NCBI GenBank assembly: GCA_019916065.1
Contig: CM034237.1
Coordinates: 38,050,485 to 38,114,484, forward strand
Length of the DNA stretch: 64,000 nucleotides
From: Vitellaria paradoxa
Lineage: Eukaryota; Streptophyta; Magnoliopsida; Ericales; Sapotaceae
Direction of reading: 5' to 3'
Position numbers and translations under genes: made by a program. Positions within the stretch are counted from its first letter, which is position 1, and each line of letters opens with the position of its first letter. Positions 1 to 12,237 of this stretch are shown here, piece after piece. The notes under the pieces were generated by a model. It ran no database searches. It was not told the origin of the DNA and worked only from the letters and a program-made list of their open reading frames with translations.

Positions 1-69
1 AACGTTTGCTATGATACTTCAAACCACAAATTTGATAAAATTTCAAGCGTTGGTTGAAAGGCAACAATT

Positions 70-780
70 GGTTGTGGCACATTTGATTTATTCATTTTAA
101 TTTTAGAGGCTAAAGCTACTTGTGTAGAAAAAGATGGTAACTAACTTACCTATAATTGATGCTTCTAATCATCCATGTGAAGGATGTGTTTGTGGAAAGC
201 AGTACAAAAACCCATTTCCAATTAAAATGTCTAAAAAAAGGCAAATAATCATTAGAATTGGTACACAAATATATGTAGTTCAGTTGAGGTAGAGTCTCTT
301 GGATGCAAAGATTATATATTAGTTTTTGTGGATAATTTTTCTTAAAAAAAGTATGGGTTTATTTTCTAAAAACAAAATCAAAGGCATTGGAAAATTAAAG
401 AATTTAAAACTTTTGTTGAAAACAAGTGATTTTACATAAAGGTGTTGAGAAGATAGAGTGGAGGAATTTATCTCTAATGAATTTTTTAACTTTTGTAAAT
501 CTACGAGATCCAGCGTCAGTTAGCTGCTATCTATATCTATACTCCTCAGCAAAGTGGTGTACCTAAAAGAAAAATAGAACAATATTTGACATGGCAAGAA
601 GCATGTTGAAGGCTAAGAATTTGCTAAATATTTTTTGGCAGAAATTATTGCCTATGATGTTTATTTAATAAATAGTTGCTCCAATAAATAGTGTATTTGG
701 GAAAACTCCAGCAAAAGTATGCATAGAGCATTAGCAAGCTAGTTGTCTATCTCCTAGGAGTATTTTACTCTATAGTATTG
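70..780 (+). pseudogene. Decayed Copia pol fragment (GAG-pre-integrase and integrase)
   Basis: Translating in shifting frames gives a Copia integrase remnant. A pre-integrase zinc-finger region with a C-x2-C-x-C pattern (CEGCVCGKQ) lies near 175-200. Further on comes a stretch equivalent to the conserved integrase region TPQQ-G followed by RKNRT-type residues (about 538-590), then the MARSMLKAK-like helix (about 590-620) and a LINR-like segment (about 660-690). Stops and frameshifts are frequent and no LTR, PBS or RT is visible nearby, so this is an old internal fragment. The family is inferred from these motif strings; the exact lineage is not resolved. Confidence 0.7.
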
Positions 781-2148
781 ATTGCACGCAATTATTGACA
801 TATTTGTACATTATTCCATTGCCTCTTTGAGCATATTATCAAGCTATTTCAATGATTTTGTTATTAGTTTGTGATTTTTTATCTTTGATACTTGTATTAT
901 AGGTAATGGAAGAAATTAGTGAGAGTAAGGAAACTTTAGAGGTAATACATGTCGAAGGAATGAGCTACTTAATGATCACCAAGCTTGGAAATAAAGAGAA
1001 ATAGAAAGAAGCATGTTAGTGACCTAAAAAATGAAGTTGCAAGAAGGCAGAAGAAAAAGGGCAAGCACAGACTTAGGCATATGTCCCCCTGCATTTAGGG
1101 TGTGTGCCCTTCATGGGGTGTGCCTCCTTTCTCGTGCGCCCACCGAGAACCCTTGTTGGGTGTTGATGGGGCATTTTATCAAACACTTATGAAGAGTTAG
1201 GACGGGTGCATGACCTTATTTCTAGGGGCACCCGCAGACCTTCTCATAGCTGGTCTTTTGGTTTTTCTTACACTTGTAACTTTATTCTTTTGCCCTTAAA
1301 ATGTTTTGCCTATAAATAGCCTTGTAAAAATTCTAACAGGAAGCTTTTGAATCATTTTGTGATCATTGGCACGTGTGTTTTATTGGTGATTCCTTTTCTC
1401 TCTCCTAAGGTTTATGCATGTAAGTGACTTATTTTTCAATATTTTCAATTGAAAGTTCTTCTTTTCAATTTTTTCTTCTATCTTTCTCTACTTCATACTT
1501 GTTCACAATTCTTGCGCATGTTTTGTTTCTTCTTTTTTAATCTAATAGATAGAATGGATGTTCGTTCTTTTTTACGTAGTTTTGCTTACAACTTAAATAT
1601 GTTAAGCTAAATTAATTTTGGTTTTAAACTAAGAGCGTACTGAAAGAGAAGATGGTGGATTTGAATATCATGATTTTAAATGTAATATATTTTTGACTGA
1701 ACCGTAAAACTCGTTGAGTCTAAGTTTAACCCTAGAAATTGAATCACCCATGTTATAATCGGGTCTTGGTTACGAGTTAATGCTCATGCACACCAAGTGT
1801 CCCGTTCAATGTCCCAACGACTTCGAATCTGATTTCAAAACCCTAGTTCAACATTTTTCTTTACCAAGTTTTTTAAAGTTAAATCTTCTGATCTAACACT
1901 ACATGTATAGATGCTAGGTTGAGTTACTAGTATATTCAAATCCATCCCTTTGAATCCATTACAGGAATAGGTTAAAACTAAGTGTTTTCAAGTAAAAGTA
2001 GTTTTCAAAAATTAAACTACTTTTCATTTGCATTTTAAGTTTGAGTTTTGTTTTCAAATATTTCTAAACCTAATTTCAAAACCCCAAAATATTTTTCCTT
2101 TTTCCTTTGTTATTATTTGTAAGTGCTTTGAAAATAAGTTTTCCTAAA
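781..2148. other. Non-coding stretch, possible LTR relic
   Basis: No gene is visible. A GC-richer part at 1070-1250 is followed by a TATA-like box (tataaata, 1311-1318) and a pyrimidine-rich leader, an arrangement typical of an LTR promoter. No second copy, TG/CA ends or target duplication was found, so the LTR idea is weak. Confidence 0.35.
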
Positions 2149-2248
2149 NNNNNNNNNNNNNNNNNNNNNNNNNNNNNNNNNNNNNNNNNNNNNNNNNNNN
2201 NNNNNNNNNNNNNNNNNNNNNNNNNNNNNNNNNNNNNNNNNNNNNNNN
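2149..2248. other. Assembly gap of 100 N
   Basis: Exactly 100 Ns, the usual placeholder for a scaffold gap of unknown size. Sequence on the two sides may not be contiguous. Confidence 0.99.
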
Positions 2249-5006
2249 TTCAAACGAGTACCATTGTCGTTATTTTTTGTGACTTTTTTGAATTCATGGG
2301 AACGGATTTGGAAAATCATTCCCACAATTTGTAACTTTTCAGAAAAAAATGGCGCCAAAATTAATCCCAAACTACATTTTATCTCAATTTATCTTGTTTT
2401 TTCTTACTCTAAAGGGGGCCAATATTGCACCCTTTAACCAAAGATGGTATATTCTAGTTAGATTGGAACTAAATAGTCGGACAGTTACACCACATAATTA
2501 TTTCACTTATTACACTCAAGTTCATTAGGAGACAGGATATGCAAAATAATATAACAAAATCACTTCCTCACAGGTCCCCAAACTTACATCATCTACCATT
2601 CAATGCCATTACTGTGTAGTTAAATTAACATAAATTATGTCGGATTCTCACTCTATAAATGACAGAAACATAGTCAAGGTATGGTTCATTCTCCTCTCCC
2701 TCTTCTCTCTCTATATCACTCTCTTCTCTTTCTTTATTCACATAAGATTATTATATATCTATATATGCAACTAACTTAAGCATCAGAAAATTCTCCCCGA
2801 CCGTTTTATTTCATTGTTTTCTTATCCGTAAGTTTGCACCGGAAGGAAGTCTACAAGATAGAAAAAAGGGAGTGTACGGAGAAAGAAGGTCAAAATTTTC
2901 CTGCACAAAAATGGTATAACTTTTCCTTACCCAACGCATTGACACGAGAACAACTCTCCAATAATGCTTGGCTATTTTTTATCAATGGCAGCAAATAGTA
3001 TTTCCCCACTGAAACTCAAATTTATAATATAAAAAACTTCACATCAAGAATGTTAGGTTTATGTATGTTCGTGATTGATAGTCTGGTAGATAAATAATGA
3101 ATTTACTTTTTATTATTAAATATTGACCAAGTTAACATAGTGTATAGAATCAAAGGTTAATTTTAAAGGCCGAAGAAAACAAAATGAAACAACACAGTTT
3201 TGAAAGTTAAAAAAAATAAATAAGTAAAAAATAGCAGTCAAAAATTATGTTCCTCCAAAGAATTGTTTGATCCTCCTAAGGAACGACTGCGAACAATACA
3301 AGATGCAAGCTAGACATTATAGGAAATTATTGTGAGTGTCGCCAGGTAATTTCAGGATGACACAAGAAGTCGTGATAAGTTTGTAGGATTCTCGCTTTAG
3401 CAAGCATCGAAATTTTCAAATTATTTGAGATGGCTCAAAACCTTATTCAGCGAAATCAATCTAAGAATCATTCAAATGTGCAAAACAATTAACTGTGGAA
3501 AGTTTTCTTGACGTCTAAGAACATTGAAAAATTATCCCTTTTCATCAACCACGATAAATTTCATCTATTAAACTTATGTGAGAAGTTTTTGAAAGCGATC
3601 AAAACTTGCCGTTTCTTTTATTGTGTGTCACTGAAAGTGCTATTTTTCCAAAGTATTATGAAGATTGGGGAAGCTTTATCTTGTTTCGATAAAGTGGTTC
3701 TTCTAGTTATCGGTAGGTCAAAGGGTTCAGTAATAAATTGGAGACGTTCAGTAATTGGACGTTGATTATTATTAAAAACTTATAACCAAAGCATGTGTTG
3801 TCCGTGGTTAAAGATTTTTGTTATCCAGATTTTTCTTAAAAGAATTTTACACCTAAATTTTTATGTTCAATCTCTTTTATTTTAATTTAATTTTTACACA
3901 TTTAAGATAAATTATTTGTTTGTTGATCGGTGATCGATATTAACACTTCAAAAATTTCAAACAGAAATTCAAAGCTTTTGCACGAGATTGATGTAAATTG
4001 TCCCGGTGTGAGGATGAAAGATTCAAGACTCATTAATGGGCATGGACACCACTTGGCATATCACAGACACTGCTGTCATCTCTACAAGTTGCGAAATTCA
4101 AATATGGCCTGGCATTGCCTCCCCCCCCCCCCCGGCATGATTGATAACCAAAAGATACTCTTCTAGTCTTTGGACTCTTTACCATTCAACCTCCACCTAG
4201 TGAAGTTTTCTACTTCCATCGAGTCATTTCAATTCGCCAGTGCCACAAAAACGTATGTTCAATAATTCTAAACTGTCCAAGGGACTAAAGTCAGCGTGTT
4301 AATGCAACCAATAATTGTAGTTTGGCAATGCCTATATCTCTAAGCGAAAACTTTTACCGAACTATAGCATGCTGAACGGAGCGATACGAAGTCAAGGGTG
4401 GAGGTTGGTGCAGTGCAGAGTGCTGTACGCGGCATATTGTTCGGATTGTATTGGAGACTGAGCACTAATCCTTTGTTTGGAAGAAAAGTGAATGAAAAGA
4501 ACAGAGCGGATGAGAAACGATGAAAAAATTTGTCTTGTTTGAGAGGCGATAAATAGGAGGAGAAGGAATTACGTCCATCAATCAAGTAATCTTTTCACCC
4601 GTAATTTAAGGTGTAATGAATAAGGGACGATGCCAGAATTCGTACTTGTGTAGGCACTAATTATATTGGGTGAATTAGTACAATTATATTAATGTGTATT
4701 AACTTAAAATTTATTTTTTTTCTTTATGTGAGCACAATTGATATTTGAGTAATTTTTTTATTTTTTTTTAGTGGACACAGTATTGGGTTTATTTTTATTT
4801 TCTTTTCTTTCTTGTGTGAGTACAACTAATATTGGATTAAAATGTTTTTTCTTTTCTCGTGTAAGCACAAATAAACATTAAAGATAATATCAAAAGAAAA
4901 AAAGAAAAAAAAATTATAGTAATAAATTTTTTTCCAGGACGGGCACTTGCCCCTGCTATTGAAGTGGCTCCTAAGTATAAAAAAAAATGTTTTGAGTTGC
5001 ATTATC
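2249..5006. other. Intergenic, no gene seen
   Basis: AT-rich sequence with only short chance reading frames. It holds a run of 13 C at 4121-4133. Near 4715-4875 there are three imperfect copies of a T-rich motif ending in gtgagcaca/gtgagtaca/gtaagcaca followed by an attga/actaatatt-like string, a small decayed tandem repeat. Confidence 0.6.
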
Positions 5007-5168
5007 TCGGGTGGTGTTTGATTAATCAAAATCAACTAAAATTCACTAACTTTTACTAATTATTTATATTTTTTTCTAATTAAATTTTACTGCATACCAC
5101 TTTTACATCAAATTTTTATACTTTTATTATACTTTTTGACCAAACTTTTGCCAACCAAACACCCCCTC
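5007..5168. mobile_element. Short MITE-like element
   Basis: About 160 bp, AT-rich inside, bounded by imperfect inverted ends: gggtggtgtttg on the left and caaacaccccc on the right. The GGTGTTTGG-type ends resemble plant hAT or PIF-derived MITEs. The target duplication is not clear, so the superfamily is left open. Confidence 0.5.
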
Positions 5169-7059
5169 GATCCGATCCTTAATATTTTTTTTTATTTCTA
5201 TAAATATCCATCATAATATATTTCAAAATGTAAATCGGTGTTTTTAATCATATTTTTTTACATCATTCTCAATTCTCCTTCCCACCTTATCCAAACAAAA
5301 ATATAATTAACATTTCTTCTCGCACTTAGTTTAGTCCCTTTCCCTTCCTATTCTCCCCAGTAAGGATTAAATCAATCAAATGTCTGGAACTCAACACAAC
5401 AGCCTATTGTGCCCTGCAGGCCTCTTGTCCAAAAAGTCAATGGGCTTGTTGTGCCTTCGAAAACTTGGAACAACTTATTTATTCCATTCAATCCCCACCC
5501 CCAACATATACAAGATTCCAATCATACACACTTTCCTTATTTGGTTTCGAATGTGGCATTAATGCTGGAGGATGATCAGATATTCCATTCAAGAAATCTC
5601 TCTTGCAGAAAACAAGTCCTCCCAAGCTGCATAATATTTTTCAAATGACAACATCTCCATGGACATGCTTATTTAATTTGGCCCGTTCAAAACTAAAATG
5701 GGAACAAGCATTTCTTTACTAGAGAATGGACAAGTTAGGCGGGTAAGCACTGAGACAATCAAGATTAATATTTGTTTGGTTAAATATGGGATTCAACAAG
5801 AAATTCTTATAAGATGTTATTTACATTGTTATTAGTATTCTATGGAAATGTTATCCTAATGACAAATTTCAGTTAAGTGTTTCCCCCTTGTCCCCCAAAA
5901 TATTAATTTCACCAGTTTGGGCTCCATTAAAAATTTCTCACTTTGTCGGACTTAGGATGTTATCTCTTATTCAACTCATTTTTCGTGAAATAAATATGTC
6001 TAATACAATGAAATAAAGGAAATTAATGAAATGATACAATGTCATGCTATGTATGATTAATTCAAATTAAAAAGAAAAAAGTGAAGTGAAGTGACTTCCC
6101 CACTCAAAGAGCATAAAAAATAAACTACTGAGAACCAACAAGAAAATTGACATCTAGCCATATCCTGATTGAAGATTCAAAATAAGCTGGAAAGCACTAC
6201 AAGCAAAGGAAGTTAGAGTCCTCAAGTATATTGAGTTTGGGTACAAGTTGATTGAACCCCACTTTTGACATATTTGCAGGGTGGCATCTTCTTTAATTAC
6301 AAAAGGAAGAGATCCAATGTAACACAGAAACTTGCCCATATAGGACATCGGATTCCATCATTTGTAGAAGGAGAGAATTATCCTCCCTGTAGAACTCGCG
6401 TGATTGATTAAACTGAGGAACCTAGTGCATTGCATGTTTATTTATTTATTTATTTGTTTACACTTTTAGTTAGTGAAATATCGGATACCATGGTTTTGAA
6501 TTAGACGGGAGGTTCGTGAATGAGCATGCTTGGCACTCTTTAATTTGCTCGCTAAAAGAGATAACTATTACAATTGCAGTTCAAGTGGGTGAAAAAATAA
6601 TTAACACAAGTATCTGACTAAGTATTTTCTTAAAAAACAAACAAACAAACAAATTTTTAGCTACTGCCTATAGCCGAGATATTAGTGTCGACTGTCAAGT
6701 AATTGCCAATACATTTTGATGTCTACCAATCATAAAAAAATTGAGGATGGTGATTCTTGCTGGCGCAAGAGTTTTTTTAGCGTTAATTACTCAAAGCGGT
6801 GCTGTTGGCATCGCTTCAAGGCAAACGCCGGTAATTTAAAATTTTCAAAAATAATTTTTTGTTAAATTTTTTTCTATGCATTAATATGCACATGTTAGAA
6901 AGGTCTTGATCGAAGCACATCTACGAAATATGAGACTATAATAACAAACATAATAACCCAACTTAACATCATTCGAGCTTGTTTGATTGTTATGGGTGAC
7001 TAATGCAAAACTCAGAATACATAATGTTTCTTAAACCTACAATTTGACATAACAGGCTT
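5169..7059. other. Intergenic, no gene seen
   Basis: No supportable coding region. Contains simple repeats: (ttta)n near 6438-6455 and (aaac)n near 6636-6652. Confidence 0.6.
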
Positions 7060-8480
7060 GTTTGACACTCAATTCCTAAGTCATTTATTTCTACAGGTCA
7101 TTAATGACTAATTAACTTACCTGTTAAGATTCACAACTAATGGAGGATTTTTTTTAATTTAATTAATCGATGGGAAACTTAGTTATTTGTAAGTTTAAAA
7201 TTACAATTAAGAAAAATAGTAAGTAGAATATCAGAATTCTAAATATTATCTTTTTTTTTTTTTACAAAACACTAGTGTCCAGTAAAAAATCATTTGTTTA
7301 ACGGTCATATAAGTAAGGATGGAACTACTCTATGGCTAAAAAGGGCCATGCCCACCCTAAATCGCCGGTGGTTTATTTCTACAACTCATGCAACCTAGGT
7401 GATGCTACATGTCAAGGTTCTTTATTTACCATCCAATATTATTTGCTTGATTAATTTAAACAGTGGATGGCAAAACTTCAAAGTTGTAAATTTAAATTTA
7501 AAATAAAGAAATTTGTAAGTGGTACGGCAATACTCCAATTCTTACATTGTTCATCTTATAAATCACTGATGTTTGTGCAAGTTTCATGATAATCTGAGAG
7601 TTCGATTTGGTCGATTGATAATAAAAAATTTATAATTTAAAATTAAGAAATGTCATTCATGGAACAATGGGACTCCAAATCATGTACCATTGGTTTCTAT
7701 AATTCCCTAGTGCCTCTTAGAAACTATTTCTGAAATTTTGTAGCCATCTGAGACCCTTTGCTTGATTTGATTGATTGGCGGAAGACTTAGAAGTTTAAAC
7801 TTCTAAGTATAGAAGTACAAAATTGGAAACTTGAAAAATTAAACTTTCATGGTAATCCAACACAATTTGCTTAATTTTAGCAATAGGCGGGAAACTAGAA
7901 AAATTGTTGGTTTAAGATTAAAACTTGAAGGAGCAAAATGCTATAACTGGGACTACGATTCCCATGTTATTCATTTTTATAACTCACTAGTGTCCACATA
8001 AAATTACATGTCAATCTTCACACCATGTTAGACTATTTGCTCAATTTGAGCAGCTAATAGGAAACTTGAAAATTGCAAATTTAGACTATAATCAAGAAAA
8101 ATTATAAATAAATGACATGCCAAGACTCTAATTCACGGACCATTTATTTCCAAAAGTCACTAGTGCCTTAGCGAAGTTGTGTTTAAGTTTCACAGCCATC
8201 CGAGACCGTTTGCTCAATTTGAACTACTCTTAATTTAAAAATCTTAAGTTTAAATTCAAAACTAGATGACATAATGGGTACACTAGGAATCTAATTTGTA
8301 CATTGTTCATCAATACAATATTAGTGCCAAGGTGAAGTATATGTCATGTTTCACTGTAATATGAGACTATTTGGTAGATTTAAGCAATTGATGAAAAAAT
8401 TAAAAATTGTAGTTTAAACTTTAGACTATAAATTCTATAAAAAGAATAATGGGACTTCGATTCATGTTAGGTTTACATTT
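7060..8480. repeat. Diverged tandem array, units roughly 140-175 bp
   Basis: A recurring string order is seen about eight times: cattTATTTCTA-AACTCACTAGTG, then a gaagtt/catgtcaagtttca segment, then atctgagacc-tttgcttgatttga, then gggaaacttgaaaattgtaaatttaaa, then an aagaaa/aatggga-ctcc-aattcatg segment. Landmark copies of the CACTAGTG-like core are near 7095, 7270, 7381, 7563, 7705, 7985, 8157 and 8320. Spacing between well-kept copies is about 140-175 bp. Units are strongly diverged and some are partial. No coding sense is evident. It could be an old satellite relic or the internal repeat of an unrecognised element. Confidence 0.65.
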
Positions 8481-8489
8481 TTAATTGGA

Positions 8490-9251
8490 AACTTAATGAA
8501 ACAGAGTTGAGTCAGAATTAGAATTTTCAAATGTAGGATCAATAGATCCAATCACAATAGTAGTTTGGTTGATGGCTACTGCCTCCTTCTCTTTCTCTAG
8601 AAGGATCTTCTCTTGGATTACCAATTGCATAATCTTTTCCTTGAGTATGAAATATCCCAGAGTTGGGTGGCTAAATAGCTGATGATGCTTGCAATAGTTC
8701 AAATCATTAACACTATCATATTCCTCAAGTTGCTTCATCTCTGCAAAGCTTAATGATCTTTAACTTTAGTAGTTCTTCAAGCATTTGAGGGACTTCAAGG
8801 TTAGGAAATAGGTACTGTCTTTGCTCACATTTCTTCCAAGTAAGTCTTTTTCATCTTGTTCTTTGGTTAGATTCGACCTCTTCTATTTTCTTCTTCTTAG
8901 GTTCGCTACCCTCGAGTACCACTCGCTGCAATGTTGAGTTTCATATCATAAGCACAGGTAGCTAATTCTAAAAAGTTTTAGGTTTAATCCCTTGAAGAAT
9001 GTAGTAGAGTCCCCAGTGCATACCTTGAATACACATTTCAATAGTAGATGATTCAAATAGCTACTCTTATAGTTAAGCTTAGATTTCTCTATTTGTTGAT
9101 GAAGTCAATGACAAAATCTTCTTTCCACTAGCTAGAGTTGGTGAGCTTGATTATACTTATGGTACAGTGAGTACTATAGACTCGATTGAGAAATTCTTAT
9201 TCTAATTTATCCTAGTTGTCAACTGTGTCAGCTTAAGATCACAATACTAGG
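8490..9251 (-). pseudogene. Gypsy gag fragment, downstream half
   Basis: Read on the minus strand, 9235 to 8760 matches the order of a plant Ty3/Gypsy gag (retrotrans_gag family): a region equivalent to FLNRF-ST-RTVSM, then ELT--KQ--DE-V-DYI-RW, then a CIQGMHWGLLY-like segment. At 8493-8738 a CKHHQ-FSHPT-GYFILKEKI-QLV stretch is the typical gag tail Cys/His region. Several stops and shifts break it. The 5' end (9251) is cut by the TRIM-like element, and the same gag resumes at 10532, so the two halves were once one gene. Confidence 0.75.
9247..9251. repeat. Target-site duplication CTAGG (left copy)
   Basis: CTAGG directly precedes the TG end of the left LTR and recurs exactly at 10527-10531 after the CA end of the right LTR. 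Confidence 0.85.
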
Positions 9252-9481
9252 TGTTAGATAAAGGAAAGAAGATTGAAGAATGAAAAAATGAAAAATTCTA
9301 TATATTTCTGTATATTATTATAATGGAGAATCAATCTTATTTATAGGGTAAGAATGAGAAATCCTAAATAGAACCCAAACTCTAATACACTTATTCTAAG
9401 CAAACTCTAATGTACATCTTCTAATCAAACTCTACACCTTAGATATAGATATACTAGAATCACATTAGATATATGTTAACA
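9252..9481 (-). repeat. TRIM-like element, 3' LTR
   Basis: TGTTAG start and TTAACA end; strongly similar to 10302-10526. It is the 3' LTR because the element reads on the minus strand. Confidence 0.85.
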
Positions 9482-10289
9482 TCCCCCCTCAAACTCAAAG
9501 TGGTATAGCTGAGATCACTTGAATTTGGAGACTAAGAACTGGACTAAACTTACTGAAGGCGAAGCCAGATGAAAGTTATGAAGCCATGCATGACAAACTA
9601 AATTGACTAAGGTAAAGACAAATGAAAGCCATGAAGCCAGGTGCGACGGACTGAATTGACTGAGTATGATACCAGATGAAGGACAATGGCATGGAATCTG
9701 AGTGCGAGTCATAGTGGTGTGTAGAAGCGCATTGAACTGTTGAACTATGGGACGCATGTAGGCACAAGGAAATGCGTTGAATGGCTGGAAGCATAAAACC
9801 AGAAGCATGAGGAAGTGCGTTCATTGGCGTTAAATGGTCGGAAGCATAAGGAAGCATGTACAGGTCTCCAATAGAGAGATTGAAACACAATGGAGGTCTA
9901 AGAGAATAACGACGAGTATAAGGTAGTTATGGGATTCTGAAAACAAAAAAGTGAAAAGGGTGATATGAAAGTGAGGAGAGCAATACAGGCGATAGAGAAG
10001 ACGAAGTGAGATGTGGCGACTGAGGTGACGGTGACACCATGAAGGGCAGTACAACAGCTAAAGAAGTGGCTACTAAATGCCTAATCTATCTAGGGTTGAA
10101 AATTATAGCTCTGATATTGTGTTAGAACCATGGGTAGAACTTAAGCCTAAAACCGCAGTTATGAAGCGAGGGTGCCGAGGATCCTAAAGGAGAGTGGAAC
10201 CTCTTAGCATGGGCGATCTGGGATAGTATGGAAGCTAACACACCCCCTTACATGAAAGGCATGTTACACATCCAAAGGTTACGAACCTT

Positions 10290-10301
10290 ACTTTGATACC
10301 A
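10290..10301 (-). promoter_or_regulatory. Primer-binding site (tRNA-iMet type)
   Basis: The minus strand reads TGGTATCAAAG directly inside the 5' LTR, one base off the common plant TGGTATCAGAG primer site. Confidence 0.7.
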
Positions 10302-10526
10302 TGTTTTATAAAGAAAAAAGATAAATGAAAGAAATAGCAAAACTTTATATTTCTGTCTATTATTATAATAAGGAGTCAACCCTGTATATAGGGTGAGAAT
10401 GAGAAACCCCAAATAGAACACAAACTCTAATATACCTATTCTAATCAAATTCTAATGTACTTATTCTAATAAAACTCTACACCTTAAATAGAGATATGCT
10501 AGAATCATATTAGATATATGTTAACA
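10302..10526 (-). repeat. TRIM-like element, 5' LTR
   Basis: Second copy of the LTR; followed on the plus strand by the right CTAGG target duplication at 10527-10531. Confidence 0.85.
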
Positions 10527-10531
10527 CTAGG

Positions 10532-11008
10532 TAAATGCACTACCTTTACTAGTTCAAACGAATAGTTTTACTAAAAGATGTCCATCAATTACGTGTTACT
10601 GCAGGTTTCTACAAAGTGAGTAACATGTTGCTTTAGATTTCCTTTGTTATCAATTGCTAGAACTTCGGGGGTTGAAAACCAATAGGCATCTTTAGTTAAT
10701 CAATCCAACGGTGTAAGGATTATCGTATGTATGAGAAGATTTTGCAGTTTCTTCACACATCTTTGAGGGCCAAAATGAACTTCTTTAACTAATGAATACG
10801 ACAAAACCATCAGTGGAGACTGGCAAGATTTTTTAAGTATTTTCTTGCCTATTGGATAATTCAATCACATCTTGTGGTTTTGGAGGAATGGGAGCTTGGT
10901 TTGATTCTCCCACACTATCCAATTTATTTATTATTAACGCAATTTGGAGATCATATTCTTGTACCGTCCTTACATAAATTTCCTCACAATTTTCGATAGC
11001 AAGTTAAT
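10532..11008 (-). pseudogene. Gypsy gag fragment, upstream half
   Basis: Minus-strand translation shows the gag N-terminal signature MPIGFQPPKF (conserved as MPIGYQPPKF in many plant Gypsy gags) near 10690-10660, followed by remnants of HVTHFVETCN and of LVK-FVRSLKGNAF with stops. Reading continues into 9251 once the TRIM-like element is ignored. Its upstream side is cut at 11008 by the Copia element. Confidence 0.75.
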
Positions 11009-11413
11009 TGTTGGGACTTGTGGCTCATATGGAGAGGAACTAAGTGCTAGGAAAGAGGGTTAGATGCGAAGTGAAGTGACCGAGCAGAATAGAGCATCCA
11101 CCTTCATCTCGGATTCAACATGTAGTGGGCTGGGCCGTAAGCCCAAAGGTTTGGGGAGTGTAGGGGCAACGCCCCCGCGGTACAGTACGGTGTAATTAAG
11201 GGTATTTTTAGAAATCAGACCATGTAATCCTATTAGGGTTAAGAATAGAGGTGGCTATAAATATTCTGTATGTAACCCTGTGATCAAAAAGAAAAAACTT
11301 TCGTTCATGCTTCCGTGGATGTACCCGAATTTTGGGGAACCATATAAATCTGTGTGTTGATCTCTTTACTATTTTCTTCCATATATCATATGTGCGTGTG
11401 AATCGATCCAACA
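11009..11413 (+). repeat. Copia (11-16 kb) 5' LTR
   Basis: 405 bp, TG...CA ends, with a TATA-like box (tataaatattc) near 11258. It has a single copy of the 30-bp segment that is duplicated in the 3' LTR. Confidence 0.9.
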
Positions 11414-11416
11414 AAT

Positions 11417-11428
11417 TGGTATCAGATC
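11417..11428 (+). promoter_or_regulatory. Primer-binding site, tRNA-iMet
   Basis: tggtatcagatc three bases after the LTR; the TGGTATCAGA core is complementary to the initiator tRNA-Met 3' end, as in most plant Copia elements. Confidence 0.88.
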
Positions 11429-11451
11429 TGGATTGAATCACATGAAGAACG

Positions 11452-12237
11452 ATGGTGGAAACTTCGCCTGTTACAAAGTTCGATGTAGAAAAGTTCGACG
11501 GGGCTGGGAATTTCAAACTATGGCAACAGCGGGTAAAAGATCTGTTAATACAGTAGGGTTTGGTGAAGGCATTGAACGGGGCTAAGCAGAAACCAGAGGC
11601 GATATCGAATGATGACTGGAAAGAACTGCAGATGAAGGCAGTGAATATGATTCGCTTGTGTCTTGCAGATGAAGTTATGTATCATGTGATTGGTGATGAC
11701 TTGCCTACCAATGTTTGGGCTAAACTGGAGAGCAGGTATACATCAAAGTCTTTAACAAATAAACTGTTTTTAAAGCAGAAGCTATTTGGACTAAAGATGG
11801 TCGAGGGTTCTGATCTTATTCAGCATATTAATACGTTCAATCAGCTTGTTACTGATCTGCTAAGGATTGACAAGAAATTCGAGGAGGAAGACCAGGCTTT
11901 GATGTTGTTGTCCTCATTATCATCTTCTCTCGACACGCTTGTTACAACTCTACTTTGGGAGAAAGAAACCCTAGAACTAGAGGAAGTCACTGCAGCCCTT
12001 CTGGCGTATAACCAATGTAAGCAACAGGCTGATTTATCTCAAGGTGAAGGACTGGTGGCAAAGGGGTACGAGAATTGTGGAAGAAAGAATGAGAGGGGTA
12101 AAGCAGGTAGAGGCCATGGGATATCTAAGTCGAGGGGGCAGTCTAGCGAAGGGTTTGGGTACAAGTGTTACAAGTGCCATGAGCCGGGACACATGAAGAA
12201 GGACTGCCCTAAAAAAGGCACAAACTGGAAGAAATAG
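11452..12237 (+). pseudogene. gag: Copia gag (UBN2-type) with CCHC zinc knuckle
   Basis: Reads from ATG at 11452; the first 34 codons include a KFDG-type start (VEKFDGAGNFKLWQQR), typical of Copia gag. A TAG at 11554 interrupts codon 35, then the frame is open from 11560 to a TAG at 12235. The middle part (LESRYTSKSLTNKLFLKQKL, and ALMLLSSL followed by the LDTLVTTLL segment) is the gag_UBN2 domain. A nucleic-acid-binding zinc knuckle with the pattern C-x2-C-x4-H-x4-C (CYKCHEPGHMKKDC) lies near 12166-12207. The protease continues in the same frame after the TAG at 12235, so both TAGs most likely replaced sense codons (CAG is the simplest precursor). Role: particle coat around the element RNA. 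Confidence 0.88.

Larger units (their letters stand above)
9252..10526 (-). mobile_element. TRIM-like non-autonomous LTR retrotransposon
   Basis: A 1275-bp element with two direct repeats (9252-9481, 230 bp; 10302-10526, 225 bp), both starting TGTT and ending TTAACA, and a perfect 5-bp target duplication CTAGG. Orientation is minus: next to the right LTR the minus strand reads tGGTATCAAAG (initiator-tRNA-Met type primer site), and next to the left LTR it reads GAGGGGGGA (polypurine tract). The roughly 820-bp interior has no gag, protease, integrase or RT; it contains imperfect short repeats such as tgaa(g)ccatgaagcca (about 9555-9660). It sits inside the older Gypsy gag. It must have been mobilised in trans; the donor family is unknown. 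Confidence 0.85.

Noticed and set aside
1070..1550. Possible LTR next to the first Copia fragment
   Set aside because: A TATA-like box alone is not enough; no TG/CA ends, second copy or duplication found.
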